From: Trichocoleus sp. FACHB-46
GTDB taxonomy: Bacteria; Cyanobacteriota; Cyanobacteriia; FACHB-46
Length of the DNA stretch: 64,000 bases
Direction: 5' to 3'
Assembly: GCF_014695385.1 (NCBI RefSeq)
Contig: NZ_JACJOD010000014.1
Coordinates: 124,001-188,000, forward strand
Part shown: positions 34,680 to 44,239 of the stretch, piece after piece
Numbering within the stretch: position 1 is the first letter of the stretch
How the letters are laid out: the number at the start of each line of letters is the position of its first letter
Position numbers and translations under genes: made by a program
Notes under the pieces: generated by a model
Seen by the model: only the letters and a program-made list of their open reading frames with translations
Told to the model about the DNA's origin: nothing
The model's database searches: none

Positions 34680-35933
34680 CTAGTAGCGTGTCCCTAAAGC
34701 TGGCACTTGGGCAGGGCTAAGCCGCCAGCGATGAGGAGAAGACAGAATTCCCTTTTGCTGAATGGGTGAGCGAACCGATAAAGGATAGGCATGCCAATGG
34801 TAGTCGTAGGCATAAGCCCAGTTCTGCTCATAGATGCCCACATCCACAAAGTAGTCTCCTCCTACTAAATCAAGGCGATCGAGATGTAATGTGATTTGGT
34901 TTTTGCCGTCGAGCAGAGGTAGCGATCGCCCTAAAGTTTCGGTACTGATATCAAAACAAGCTTGGCCGTCTTCTCGGCTGATCGTCACGCTAATAATTGG
35001 AGATTCTACTGGCTGCTCAGCTTGGTAATGAATCTCGATAGCTAAGGGAGCTCCACTCTCAATTTCACCTTTAGGCAGCAAGCGTACATTAGTAATCTCA
35101 GCTTCTAAAGAACCGAAACGGTTTTCATTCACTCGCAACTCAATGCCTGAATCGGTCAGCTTAGGGGGGCGTGTAGGAGTCCGCCGCTGAGTCTCAGAGC
35201 GCATTTCAGCCACGTATTGGCCTGCAACAATTCCAGGCTCGCCATAAGCGATAATTTGGCCATCGCGTAGCCAGATCGCTTGGTCACACAGTTCTTGAAT
35301 TTGTTCTGCGCTATGCGAAATTAGGATAATAGCACAGCCCTGCTCTTTCAACTGAGCAATGCGATCCAAGCATTTTGCTTGAAAGGAAATATCCCCAACC
35401 GATAAAAATTCGTCTACTAGTAAAACTTGTGGGTCAGTATGCACCGCAACTGCAAAGGCAAGCCGCATCTGCATACCAGTGCTGTAGGTTCTGAGGGGAC
35501 TGTCAATAAAGGGAGCTAGTTCGGCAAACTCAACAATGGCATCAAAGCGGCGTGCCACTTCCCGCCGAGTTAATCCTGCGACTACACCACTGACAAAAAC
35601 ATTTTCACGTCCCGTCAGATCCGAGTGAAAGCCAGCTCCTAGATCTAGCAAGGCTCCAATCCGACCATTGATTTTTACTTTGCCTTCATCCGGTCGGCCC
35701 ACCCCTCCAATGAGCTGGAGCAAGGTAGATTTTCCGGCTCCATTTCTGCCAATAATCCCCAGCATTTGTCCAGGCAGAACGTTGAAGCTGATATCCCGTA
35801 AAGCCCAGAACTTCTCAACGGGTTGCATGCGGCGCAAACCAGATAGAACGGCTTCTTGAAAAGTTAAGGGGCGATCGCCATGATATCGGGAGAACTGCTT
35901 GCCTAGGCCCTGAACTGAGACTGCGTAACGCAT
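34680..35933 (-). CDS. wzt: Polysaccharide ABC exporter ATPase with C-terminal Wzt domain
   Basis: A 417-residue ATPase. Walker A is GIIGRNGAGKSTLLQLIGG, the signature is YSTGMQMRLAFA, Walker B is VLLVDEFLSVGD and the switch His is in ILISHSAEQI. After residue ~245 comes a ~150-residue beta-rich domain (IELRVNENRFGSLEAEITNV, then SGAPLAIEIHYQAEQPV) of the Wzt C-terminal type, which binds the finished glycan's end. The gene follows the permease with no spacer. Together they form a Wzm/Wzt exporter for O-antigen-like chains. Confidence 0.93.
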   Translation of the reverse strand: MRYAVSVQGLGKQFSRYHGDRPLTFQEAVLSGLRRMQPVEKFWALRDISFNVLPGQMLGIIGRNGAGKSTLLQLIGGVGRPDEGKVKINGRIGALLDLGAGFHSDLTGRENVFVSGVVAGLTRREVARRFDAIVEFAELAPFIDSPLRTYSTGMQMRLAFAVAVHTDPQVLLVDEFLSVGDISFQAKCLDRIAQLKEQGCAIILISHSAEQIQELCDQAIWLRDGQIIAYGEPGIVAGQYVAEMRSETQRRTPTRPPKLTDSGIELRVNENRFGSLEAEITNVRLLPKGEIESGAPLAIEIHYQAEQPVESPIISVTISREDGQACFDISTETLGRSLPLLDGKNQITLHLDRLDLVGGDYFVDVGIYEQNWAYAYDYHWHAYPLSVRSPIQQKGILSSPHRWRLSPAQVPALGTRY

Positions 35934-36725
35934 TTACAACTCCTCCACAAAGCGATCGCTCTGCCGTCTGAAAATCTGGTGTCCAATGGGAAGCAGCACC
36001 ACACTCAACGCACTCAAAATTCCTAGCGCCATCCAGTCTGGTTGTACGCCCTGGATCAAAATATCTCGGTAGGATTCCACCAAAAGCACAATTGGATTGA
36101 GGTGATAAACCAAACGTAGGTTTTCCGGTACACTTTTCAGGTCGTAAAACAAGGGTGTGAGATAGAACAACAGTTGCAGAATCACCCCAAGAATGTGCTG
36201 AGTATCCCGAAACGTGACATTGATCGCGGCTAAAGGGTAGGTGAGGCTGACTGTGAGTACAAACTGCAACGCTAGTAGCAGCGGCATCGCCAAGATAATT
36301 GGCTTGAGTTCGATGCCATCAATACTCATAAACACTAGCAAAATGGGCAGCGCTAAAGTAAAGTGAATCAGCCCAGTCGTGACAGTGACTGCGGGCAAGA
36401 TGGCTGCGGGAAAACCAGGTTGTCGAATTAGTGCCCGGTTATTAGTGATCACACCTGTAGCTTGAAAGAGAGAGCTTTGGAACCAGTTCCACACCAATAA
36501 GCCGCTGAACACAAATGAGGAATACTTAGGAACATTAACTGGCAAGACAAGCTGGAAAACAAAGGCAAAAACAGCCAGTTGTAACAAGGGGTTAATGAGC
36601 GTCCAAGCAAGACCCAAAGCCGATCGCTTGTAAAGAATTTGGATATCACGAATTACTAATTCGCGGAGGAGATCTAATCGCTGCATCAACTTCCCCTGAC
36701 GGCGTGATAGGCTAGCTGTTCTCAC
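35934..36725 (-). CDS. wzm: Polysaccharide ABC exporter permease
   Basis: A 263-residue ABC-2 type permease with six hydrophobic segments. The N-terminal amphipathic part LLRELVIRDIQILYKRSALG matches the Wzm family start. TLINPLLQLAVFAFVFQLVL and FYLTPLFYDLKSVPENLRLVYHLNP are other hallmarks. It starts with GTG at 36725 in a four-base GTGA overlap with the stop of the glycosyltransferase upstream, implying translational coupling. Confidence 0.93.
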   Translation of the reverse strand: MRTASLSRRQGKLMQRLDLLRELVIRDIQILYKRSALGLAWTLINPLLQLAVFAFVFQLVLPVNVPKYSSFVFSGLLVWNWFQSSLFQATGVITNNRALIRQPGFPAAILPAVTVTTGLIHFTLALPILLVFMSIDGIELKPIILAMPLLLALQFVLTVSLTYPLAAINVTFRDTQHILGVILQLLFYLTPLFYDLKSVPENLRLVYHLNPIVLLVESYRDILIQGVQPDWMALGILSALSVVLLPIGHQIFRRQSDRFVEEL

Positions 36726-37987
36726 GACACTGCCTCTGGAGCGCTAGCTGAGTCAAGCAGTACTTCAACATCTATGTTCTCGATGCGTTGACTGCGAAGT
36801 CGATCAAAGCTGTAGGAAAATGCTCCTACTAACAGACCTAAAACTTCTAAAGCAATCAGAGAACGAGAGAGCCGATTGGGACGCAGGAAGCGCCGCAGCA
36901 CTGATTGTAAGAACCATTGGTAAAGCATGACATGCCCTACAGCCAACCAGTGAACTCTACCCTTACTAGTAGAAGCGACTAAATGAGCACCAAAACCGCA
37001 GTTATCCCTGAAAATCTTTCGTCGCAATTGAGCTAGACTCGGTTCAGCCGTATGCCAAGCGATCGCAGCAGGTTCATATACCAAAGTATGCCCTTGGGCT
37101 AAAAGACGGTGGAACATTTCCAACTCATCGCCACCACGGCTAGGAGTACCATCTCCCAAAGCTCCATCAAAACCGCCTAGCTCAGTAAAGAGAGAGCGGC
37201 GGAAAGCCATATTAGTGCTTGTACCTAGCAGATTTGTCCATAACAAATTCCGGTTGGGCACCTCTGCATTCACAATCCGTGATTCTGAAAACACCGTTTT
37301 GCAAACGGTACGACGCTGCAACCGTTGCTTCATGCCACCGTAATGCAGCTCATACAGGTATTGTGCTTGAGTTTGTAGTTCAGCAGGTGCAGCCAATCCG
37401 GTAACGGCCATAACTTTGCTATCAGCAAAAGTTCTCGCGATCGCTTGCAACCAGAACTTATCCACTGTTACATCGTCATCAATAAAAGCGACGATGCCAT
37501 GACGTGCAGCTGCAATGCCACGATTGCGCGCCCATGCTAATCCAGTTTGGCTTTCACGGACATAGCGCACTGGCAACTGAGCAACGAGTTGTGCCGTGTC
37601 ATCATTACTAGGAGTTCTATCGACCACAATGATTTCGTAGCTGGGATAGTCCAGTGCCAGCAAGGATTGTAGACATTGGCTTAGAGCAGAGACGCGATCG
37701 CGGGTGCAAACGATGATGCTAATTGGCTCAGCCATAGTTGCTTGTGGCTCAAGCTCTAGGAATTGTTGCTCAACTGTCGCTGCCATCAACTCCCAGCCCA
37801 ACTGTTCGGTCGCAGCTTGCTGCAATTGCTCAGCTGTCACAGCAATCTGATGACGCACAGGTAAGTAGATCCAACCCAGCGGTTTTTGGTGGTAACGCAC
37901 CAAAACTTGCAGTTGATGAAAATCTTCCAGATTCCAAACAGAAGAAAGCGGCTGGCTAAAGTCTAAATCAAGTACCTTAGTTGACAT
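36722..37987 (-). CDS. Glycosyltransferase family 2 with N-terminal accessory module
   Basis: A 421-residue protein starting at ATG 37987 (MSTKVLDLDFSQ), with CGGAG about nine bases upstream; an earlier ATG at 38059 would overlap the previous gene much more. Residues ~1-75 are a small module (VLVRYHQKPLGWIYLP). The GT-A domain follows: ISIIVCTRDR, EIIVVDRTPSND, AWARNRGIAAARHGIVAFIDDDV, and the acceptor segment DGTPSRGGDELEMFHR. A C-terminal amphipathic or hydrophobic stretch follows. It transfers a sugar from a nucleotide donor to the growing glycan. Confidence 0.9.
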   Translation of the reverse strand: MSTKVLDLDFSQPLSSVWNLEDFHQLQVLVRYHQKPLGWIYLPVRHQIAVTAEQLQQAATEQLGWELMAATVEQQFLELEPQATMAEPISIIVCTRDRVSALSQCLQSLLALDYPSYEIIVVDRTPSNDDTAQLVAQLPVRYVRESQTGLAWARNRGIAAARHGIVAFIDDDVTVDKFWLQAIARTFADSKVMAVTGLAAPAELQTQAQYLYELHYGGMKQRLQRRTVCKTVFSESRIVNAEVPNRNLLWTNLLGTSTNMAFRRSLFTELGGFDGALGDGTPSRGGDELEMFHRLLAQGHTLVYEPAAIAWHTAEPSLAQLRRKIFRDNCGFGAHLVASTSKGRVHWLAVGHVMLYQWFLQSVLRRFLRPNRLSRSLIALEVLGLLVGAFSYSFDRLRSQRIENIDVEVLLDSASAPEAVS

Positions 37988-39281
37988 AAACAAGCTCCGG
38001 AGACTGAGAAGGTTGAGCTGGAAGTTCGTAAGTAACTTGAGGCGAGGAGTTAGTGACATTAACAGCCTTGTCTAGGACCAATGCTGGGATCAACGCTGGA
38101 GCCAAAGTCGTAGCTAATGTCGGACGTAGGTGAGCGGCATGTAACCTTTCTGTTCCAGGGATGGCTGGAATGCGACCGATGATTTGTTTGCCATAGTGGA
38201 GACGAACTCCAGTAGGGCGCTCTTGCTCTAATCTGCACTCAGCCTGAGCTAACCCTGCCTTGAGATCGATTTCGATATCTAAGAGGTTGGGACTGGAAAC
38301 AGGGCGAGAACCTTGTAAAAAGGTAGTTAGAGCCTGTTGAGTGCTAGAAGCTTCAGCGATGCCACGCAAATACCAGTAGCCTAAGAGGCGATCGAGCAAA
38401 GTGCGCCAGTAGCTCCGTAAGCGCATCCACTCTAAAAGATCGAGCGATCGCCGTAGTCCTTTGGCCAGCAGATCGCCAAGTGCTGGCATTTTGAATATTA
38501 CAATTAGGGCCATTCGGTCAACCCAGGAGCACCGAGCAATCATGGTTGACACTAATAAAGTGGGTTTTAGCTCTGGATATTTCTGGCCCAGCTGAACATC
38601 TGCCTTGCCTTCTTGATATTTGCGACGTAACGAGCGATCGAGATCAGTTAACTCGTGGTGATAGCCCATCGCTGCTTCAGCAAAGGTAAATTTTGCCTTA
38701 GCTTGCAACAACCTCATGCCTAGCTCATAGTCCTCATGGCAGCGGAACTGAGGGTCAAACTTACCGACTGCGGCAAACAAATCTGCACTCACTGAGAAGT
38801 TGCCACTGAGCAAATCGCAGTAAGCGAAGCGATATCCAGGCTGACGCATTCTCTGAAACATAGCTTCCCACCAACCCCGTAAGGTAATTCGGAAGAAGCC
38901 TGTTTGAGCTTTTAGGATAGTGGGTAGGTAACCCAATACCACTTGATTAGCTTGTTTCTGGTGAGTTTGCACATGAGCTGCGACAAACCCTGGAGAAGCC
39001 TCAATATCATCATCTAGAAAGATGAGTAACGGAGCTAATGCCAAGGCTGCCCCTTGATTGCGGGCAACCGCAGGTCCCTGGCTCGGTTGCTCAATCACCT
39101 TAAGCGTATAAGGCGCTTGATAAGCCTTGAGCATCTCGCTGGTGTCGTCGGTACAACCATCCGCAGCAACGATCACTTCCATCTCAGACAAAGGATAGTT
39201 TTGCTGAGCTAGGGCATCAAGGGTCCGTTTCAGAACAGCACTGCGGTTGTGGGTGGGAATAATTACACTAACAGTCGGCAT
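37977..39281 (-). CDS. Glycosyltransferase family 2 with C-terminal accessory module
   Basis: A 434-residue GT-A enzyme: VSVIIPTHNRSAVLKRTLDAL, MEVIVAADGCTDDT, ARNQGAALALAPLLIFLDDD and CHEDYELGMRLLQ. After the catalytic domain, the last ~100 residues (LDIEIDLKAGLAQ, VRLHYGKQIIGRIPAIPG) look like the module found at the N-terminus of two neighbouring glycosyltransferases. A Pro/Ala-rich tail ends the protein. Its stop overlaps the start of the next gene by 11 bases. Confidence 0.9.
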   Translation of the reverse strand: MPTVSVIIPTHNRSAVLKRTLDALAQQNYPLSEMEVIVAADGCTDDTSEMLKAYQAPYTLKVIEQPSQGPAVARNQGAALALAPLLIFLDDDIEASPGFVAAHVQTHQKQANQVVLGYLPTILKAQTGFFRITLRGWWEAMFQRMRQPGYRFAYCDLLSGNFSVSADLFAAVGKFDPQFRCHEDYELGMRLLQAKAKFTFAEAAMGYHHELTDLDRSLRRKYQEGKADVQLGQKYPELKPTLLVSTMIARCSWVDRMALIVIFKMPALGDLLAKGLRRSLDLLEWMRLRSYWRTLLDRLLGYWYLRGIAEASSTQQALTTFLQGSRPVSSPNLLDIEIDLKAGLAQAECRLEQERPTGVRLHYGKQIIGRIPAIPGTERLHAAHLRPTLATTLAPALIPALVLDKAVNVTNSSPQVTYELPAQPSQSPELVYVN

Positions 39282-39304
39282 GGTGTTAACGGCTTAAGGA
39301 GAAC

Positions 39305-40477
39305 TTAGGCAGATTGTTTGCGAGCAGTTAAATAAGCTTTGGGACCAGCGAGACAACCTTGGAGTTCGGCAAGGGCGAGATCTAAGGGCAAGCTATTTGG
39401 CAGTCGGAAGATGGCGCGAAATAGATTAGGGAGTTGGTCGTGGAGAAACCATGCGATCGCAGGCTGCACCATTACCCATTCTTTTTCCACTAGCAGGGTG
39501 CGAGTCCAGAAAGCGTAAACGCCCACACCATAACCGTAGAGAGCTCGGCGAAGTTCTTCCCAAGTGCGACGATGTCGATGCCAACTCAGTGCTGTAGGTT
39601 CGTAGACAATGCGGTAACCTGCCAGCAGCATGCGAGCAAACATTTCATGGTCACCGCCAGAGCACGTAGCAGTGCCTGCATCCAGATAGGGATCAAATTC
39701 TCCTACTTGTTCAAGTAAGCTGCGGCGTACCGCCATGTTAGCCCCAGCACCCACTCTGCCTGTTGCCAACGGGTTCTGTTTAGCACTCTCAAACACAACT
39801 CGGTGGAAGCCTTTGCCAAAGGGACTATAAGTTTCAAACCACTCTTGAGCTTCTGTTTCTAGCTCCAGAGGCATGGTTAAACCTGTGGTGCAGATAACGA
39901 GGGGGTCGTCAAAATTAACTAAAAGCGATCGCAACCAATTTGGGTCTGGAGCCGCATCATCATCGGTAAAAGCAACAATCTCGTGGCGAGCTTCTCGTAG
40001 AGCTCGGTTGCGAGCGTTGTTCAGTCCTGGGCGATCTTCGCGCACATATCGAACCGTGGGGTAATTGATGACTAGCTGTTGAGTTGCATCTGTGGCAGGG
40101 CAGTTATCAATTACTAAAATCTCTTGGCCGTCGTCTGGCAACTGCATCAGAGAATCCAGACATCGCTTTAAGTCATCGGGGCGATCACGGGTACAAATGG
40201 CCACTGTAGCTAGAGGCAAAGAAAAACTTTTACTTTGCACTTCATCCCAGTCTAGATACTCCCGCAGCCACTGTTCCCAAAGTTGAGACCCAACAGCATT
40301 GACCAACCGTTCTCGCAACTCCAGACCACTAATGTGTCCTTCTGCCACAGGCAGGAGCGCTTTGCCTAGCGGTTTGCCATTAAAGCGAATCAAAACTAAT
40401 GCTTGATTGTATCGTTCTAAATTTGTAATCTCAGCGGGTAACTGTTTTAAGTCAATGTCTAGGACTGCGGTCGCCAT
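39305..40477 (-). CDS. Glycosyltransferase family 2 with N-terminal accessory module
   Basis: A 390-residue enzyme. The start at 40477 (MATAVLDIDLKQLPAEI) is supported by GGGGGAAAT just upstream; an ATG at 40522 is less likely. The N-terminal module (LVLIRFNGKPLGKALLPVAEG) is followed by the GT-A core ATVAICTRDRPDDLKRCLDSL, EILVIDNCPATDAT, NNARNRALREARHEIVAFTDDD and TCSGGDHEMFARML. It lies 23 bases ahead of the next glycosyltransferase. Donor and acceptor are unknown. Confidence 0.9.
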   Translation of the reverse strand: MATAVLDIDLKQLPAEITNLERYNQALVLIRFNGKPLGKALLPVAEGHISGLELRERLVNAVGSQLWEQWLREYLDWDEVQSKSFSLPLATVAICTRDRPDDLKRCLDSLMQLPDDGQEILVIDNCPATDATQQLVINYPTVRYVREDRPGLNNARNRALREARHEIVAFTDDDAAPDPNWLRSLLVNFDDPLVICTTGLTMPLELETEAQEWFETYSPFGKGFHRVVFESAKQNPLATGRVGAGANMAVRRSLLEQVGEFDPYLDAGTATCSGGDHEMFARMLLAGYRIVYEPTALSWHRHRRTWEELRRALYGYGVGVYAFWTRTLLVEKEWVMVQPAIAWFLHDQLPNLFRAIFRLPNSLPLDLALAELQGCLAGPKAYLTARKQSA

Positions 40478-40558
40478 TATTTCCCCCAAAGTGCAGTCAA
40501 AAATAGTAGATTCTGTTTTCAAAAAATCCGGATAATAGTTAAAAAATTCATTTATTCT

Positions 40559-41680
40559 TCAGCTATCTAAAGACGTCTTGAATTGATTTCCTTGCATCCA
40601 CCGATGGAGTGATCTCTCTATTAGTAGTTTTATCCTGATATCAGCCTTGGAATTAATAAACTCTGGTGAAGTACTGACTACTTTTCTGTTAAGCCTAAGT
40701 GAACTTGTTAATCTAGCCCCTCGAAAGCATTTAGTAGCAAGTGAATCAGTAATCATCCCGAAAAAATTCATTATCAGTAAAATATAAAATCCTGGTCTTA
40801 GTAAAGAAGTTGTAAAGTCTACCTTGAAAGCTGCTGTCAACCAGAACAGCGAAGCTAGATAATTTTTACCTTGGTAGCTTTGACGAGCTAAGTACAGATA
40901 GAAGCTACTGCTCGACAAGCGGTAGATTAAAGCAGGGATATCGAAATATTTTTGACGGATTGCCTGTAGCATCAAGGCATGAGATTTGGCCATTGAAGTA
41001 AAATCACGGGACATGCTAGCTGGAAGCTTGCGATATCCAACTAGAAATTCTGAAATAACTCGAAATTGGTAATGTTCAGCAATTCGCAGATATAAATCCC
41101 AGTCTTCACAGCCCTGAGCATTTTGTTGCTTGAAAATGCAGTTGTAACCGCCCACCCTTTCTAAACAGCTGCGCCGAATCAAGGTTGAGCTAGCATTTCC
41201 CAAAAAATAGTGGCAAAGTAGGGTTCTAAAAACAGAACCTTCGATCAGAGAAGCTCGATATTCCCCAGTTTGCCAGTCCGCCTCATCAATATCCGCTGAC
41301 CAAGAATAAACGAGACCTACTGACGCAGGAGCCTGCGAGAGACAGTGCACCTGTTTTTCTAAATTAGTGGGATACCAAATATCATCAGCATCAATGGGAG
41401 CGATAAATTCTCCCTTAGCTGTTTGAATCGCTAGATTACGAGCTGCTGCCACTCCTAAATTGGATTGCTGTAGTAATACAATGCGGCTATCGTTTTGGCT
41501 GATTTGATTAACGATCTCAGCAGTGCGATCGCTAGAGCCATCGTCAACCACTAACACTTCAATATTTTTGTAAGTTTGGTTGATTACAGACTCTAGGGTT
41601 TTAGCGATAAAACGTTCAGCATTATAAGCCGGAATAATTACAGACACTAAAGGAGTATCAGTCTCCTGGCAGCGACTCAT
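40559..41680 (-). CDS. Glycosyltransferase family 2
   Basis: A 373-residue GT-A enzyme: LVSVIIPAYNAERFIAKTLE, IEVLVVDDGSSDRTAEIV, VAAARNLAIQTAKGEFIAPI followed by DADD, and QGCEDWDLYLRIAE. It lacks the accessory module of the three downstream enzymes. The coding sequence looks AT-richer than its neighbours. It is part of the same minus-strand run. Confidence 0.92.
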   Translation of the reverse strand: MSRCQETDTPLVSVIIPAYNAERFIAKTLESVINQTYKNIEVLVVDDGSSDRTAEIVNQISQNDSRIVLLQQSNLGVAAARNLAIQTAKGEFIAPIDADDIWYPTNLEKQVHCLSQAPASVGLVYSWSADIDEADWQTGEYRASLIEGSVFRTLLCHYFLGNASSTLIRRSCLERVGGYNCIFKQQNAQGCEDWDLYLRIAEHYQFRVISEFLVGYRKLPASMSRDFTSMAKSHALMLQAIRQKYFDIPALIYRLSSSSFYLYLARQSYQGKNYLASLFWLTAAFKVDFTTSLLRPGFYILLIMNFFGMITDSLATKCFRGARLTSSLRLNRKVVSTSPEFINSKADIRIKLLIERSLHRWMQGNQFKTSLDS

Positions 41681-41705
41681 CTTTGCAGCCTGATTAAAAG
41701 ATTAA

Positions 41706-42770
41706 TTAATGATCAAAAAGTGTTTTAGTCACAGCTCGGTCCTTACCGAGTTGCTCTTGCCAATGCAGATAATTTCCTATTAGAAAAGCAAGGCCGCTAT
41801 AGATGTAATAGAGCCAGTGCATCAAAATTGCTTTTAGTGTGAAACTCAAGTCCCGCTTTTGTCTGAAAAAGCGATATACGTCTTGATTCAGAATGAGAAG
41901 GGCGATCGCCACCAGCAAAAGTCCCCACACAGCCTGAGGACTATAAAAACTGCTCAGCCCTAGCAACAGAAGCAAATAAACTGCCACAACACTAAGACGG
42001 CTAGAAACTTGAAGATTGAGATCGTTAGCCATCCCAGAACGACTATCGAGCAATAATTGAGTCCAAGGGATACCGCGATCGAACAAGTCTGTTTTAATCA
42101 GGCTGTTAAGCTTCCAGGCCTTGTGATGTTTCACTTGTACTTGTTTGGCTAAAAGAATCTTGCCGCTTGCCTGCTTGATACGATAACCCAAATCAATATC
42201 TTCGATGCTGGGACGAGGATAGCGTTGAGTATCAAATCCTCCTAAGGCCAAAAAGGTAGAACGCTTCACTGCGCCACAGCCTGCCCAAAAAGTGGAAGCA
42301 TCTTCACATCCGGTTTGATGGGTATAGTGATGCAGTAAGTTTTTGTACTGAGCTACAAAGTTGGTGGCTTTGGGGGCATCATCATAAGAGCCGAACACAG
42401 CGTCTAGCGTGAGATTCTTGCGGAGAACTTCTGCTAGACGGTTTAACGTTTGGCTGCTGACTTCACAGTCAGCATCAATAAAGCAAAGATATTGACCTTT
42501 AGCCACCTGAGCCCCGACGTTGCGAGCAAATCCGGGGCCGCTCTGTGGTTGATGAGTGCTGAGCACAGTGGCTCCAAACTCGGAGGCTATCTGAGCAGAG
42601 CGATCGCTAGAGCCATCATCAACTACAATCAGTTCCCAATTTTGGAAGTGCGATCGTGTAATGGCGCTTAAGCAAGCCTGGAAAGCTTCACCACCGTTGT
42701 AGACCGGAACCACGATGGAAAGAAACGGGTGAGAAATGCCTTTGAGTGGTGCTGGTTGTCGCATGATCAT
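41706..42770 (-). CDS. Glycosyltransferase family 2 with C-terminal membrane helices
   Basis: A 354-residue enzyme: FLSIVVPVYNGGEAFQACLS, WELIVVDDGSSDRSAQIASE, GFARNVGAQVAKGQYLCFID and PSIEDIDLGYRIKQ. Two or three hydrophobic segments (VVAVYLLLLLGLSSFYS, GLLLVAIALLIL) close the protein, which suggests it works at the membrane on a lipid-linked acceptor. An ATG two codons downstream of the first is an alternative start. It lies eight bases after the flavoprotein gene. Confidence 0.92.
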   Translation of the reverse strand: MIMRQPAPLKGISHPFLSIVVPVYNGGEAFQACLSAITRSHFQNWELIVVDDGSSDRSAQIASEFGATVLSTHQPQSGPGFARNVGAQVAKGQYLCFIDADCEVSSQTLNRLAEVLRKNLTLDAVFGSYDDAPKATNFVAQYKNLLHHYTHQTGCEDASTFWAGCGAVKRSTFLALGGFDTQRYPRPSIEDIDLGYRIKQASGKILLAKQVQVKHHKAWKLNSLIKTDLFDRGIPWTQLLLDSRSGMANDLNLQVSSRLSVVAVYLLLLLGLSSFYSPQAVWGLLLVAIALLILNQDVYRFFRQKRDLSFTLKAILMHWLYYIYSGLAFLIGNYLHWQEQLGKDRAVTKTLFDH

Positions 42771-42778
42771 CTGTGCCC

Positions 42779-44239
42779 CTACATCCAGCGACCCGCAGCC
42801 GTAGACAGAGGCTGCACTTGCGCCGCCCCTTCTGGAAATAACTTTTCAATTAAGCGGAACACATCTTCAATTACACCGTCACTATTCATGTAGTGGAACG
42901 AGCCAGTTCTACCTGCCAGATGCAGGTTATCCCACTGGTTGAGGTAGTCTTTGACTTTGCTGAGGGTTGGTTCGTATCCAACTCGGTAAACCGGATAAGC
43001 GTAAGGAACCCGCAACACCCAACTTTTGTGCACATCCGCTTTGCTGATCCAACCAATCTGATGCATTTGCTCAATCACCTTGTCCAGAATGGCGTCATCC
43101 GACATTTCCCAAGTGGGTTCGCCTCGGCTGGAAAAAATTTCGATCGCCAGAGAGGTGTAGTCATTGCTAGGAACCATTTCTGGCGACCAATTTTTGGGTT
43201 CATGAGTGCGACCAAAAATTAGGTCTTTCATGGGAAAGTAGGTCCAGCTATCCTGGCTGACTTGTGGGCGTTTGAGCGCTACAAACAAACAAATGATGTC
43301 TCGGTACTCCAAGTTGTAACTCTGTAAAATCTCTTGGCTACCAAGCTCTTCGGGAATCGCTTGCAGTAGGGAGTTGAGTGGAATCGTAGAAACAATTTGA
43401 TCTGCTTTCAAGGTCAGCGTGGTGCCGTCTTGATGACGAACATTAACTTCAAAACCTTGAGTGAGGGGTGTGCAGCTCAGCAAAGAAGTATGGGTGTGAA
43501 TCGTGCCGCCCATCGCCAAAATGTTGCGCCGCAAGGCATCCGGAATCATGCCAAACCCAGCGCGTGGGTAATAGAACTCAGAGATGGCAGTGGCAGGCGT
43601 TTCTTTAGCTGGAGCGATCGCCTGCTTCACCATTCGCCATAGGCTAGGAATGCCAATCCGTTGAGAAGCCCAAGTCGCAGAGAGCTGGTCGCAGGCAATA
43701 CCCCAAACTTTCTCGGTGTAGGGTCGGAAAAATACTTCGTACAGTGCCCGACCGTAGCGTTTAATTACCCAATCTTCAAAAGAAATATCCTGACGAGTCT
43801 TTTCAGTAAATTTAGTTACTAGGTAACTAAACACCATCTGGGCTGCTTTAAGCGGCGAAAAGATGGATAGCGCTCCCGGCAGTTGAATCGGATAGTTAAC
43901 AAATTGCTGGTTTAAATAAATGTGGCTAGTGCGAGGTACTACTCGTAAATCCTTGCCTAATAAATCTTTGAGCCATTGCACAACCGTGGGATTGTTACTG
44001 TGAAACCGATGCCCACCGATATCGAAGCGAAAGCCATCTTGCTCGAAGGTTCGTGCGAGTCCTCCCACTTCAGCACCTTGCTCAATCAGCGTGACTTTGC
44101 AGCCTCGCTTTAGGAGTTCCTGAGCTGCGGCCAGACCTGCAAGACCACCCCCTAAAATCACAAAATTTTGCCTAGCTCTCGTTCCGAAGCAGACGGTTTC
44201 AGAATCTATAGCATCTCTCAAAACTTTCGCGGCGATCAT
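42779..44239 (-). CDS. FAD-dependent oxidoreductase, UDP-galactopyranose mutase-like
   Basis: A 486-residue flavoprotein. The FAD-binding motif is FVILGGGLAGLAAAQELLKR, with EVGGLARTF and FDIGGHRFHSN following. Later blocks (FFRPYTEKVWGIACDQLSA, DQIVSTIPLNSLLQAIPEE, LHLAGRTGSFHYMNSDGVIE) resemble Glf-like and amine-oxidase-like proteins found in polysaccharide loci. Conversion of a hexopyranose to a hexofuranose nucleotide is one possibility but is not established, since this subfamily differs from classical Glf. It is the first gene of a tight run ending at Wzt. Confidence 0.85.
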   Translation of the reverse strand: MIAAKVLRDAIDSETVCFGTRARQNFVILGGGLAGLAAAQELLKRGCKVTLIEQGAEVGGLARTFEQDGFRFDIGGHRFHSNNPTVVQWLKDLLGKDLRVVPRTSHIYLNQQFVNYPIQLPGALSIFSPLKAAQMVFSYLVTKFTEKTRQDISFEDWVIKRYGRALYEVFFRPYTEKVWGIACDQLSATWASQRIGIPSLWRMVKQAIAPAKETPATAISEFYYPRAGFGMIPDALRRNILAMGGTIHTHTSLLSCTPLTQGFEVNVRHQDGTTLTLKADQIVSTIPLNSLLQAIPEELGSQEILQSYNLEYRDIICLFVALKRPQVSQDSWTYFPMKDLIFGRTHEPKNWSPEMVPSNDYTSLAIEIFSSRGEPTWEMSDDAILDKVIEQMHQIGWISKADVHKSWVLRVPYAYPVYRVGYEPTLSKVKDYLNQWDNLHLAGRTGSFHYMNSDGVIEDVFRLIEKLFPEGAAQVQPLSTAAGRWM

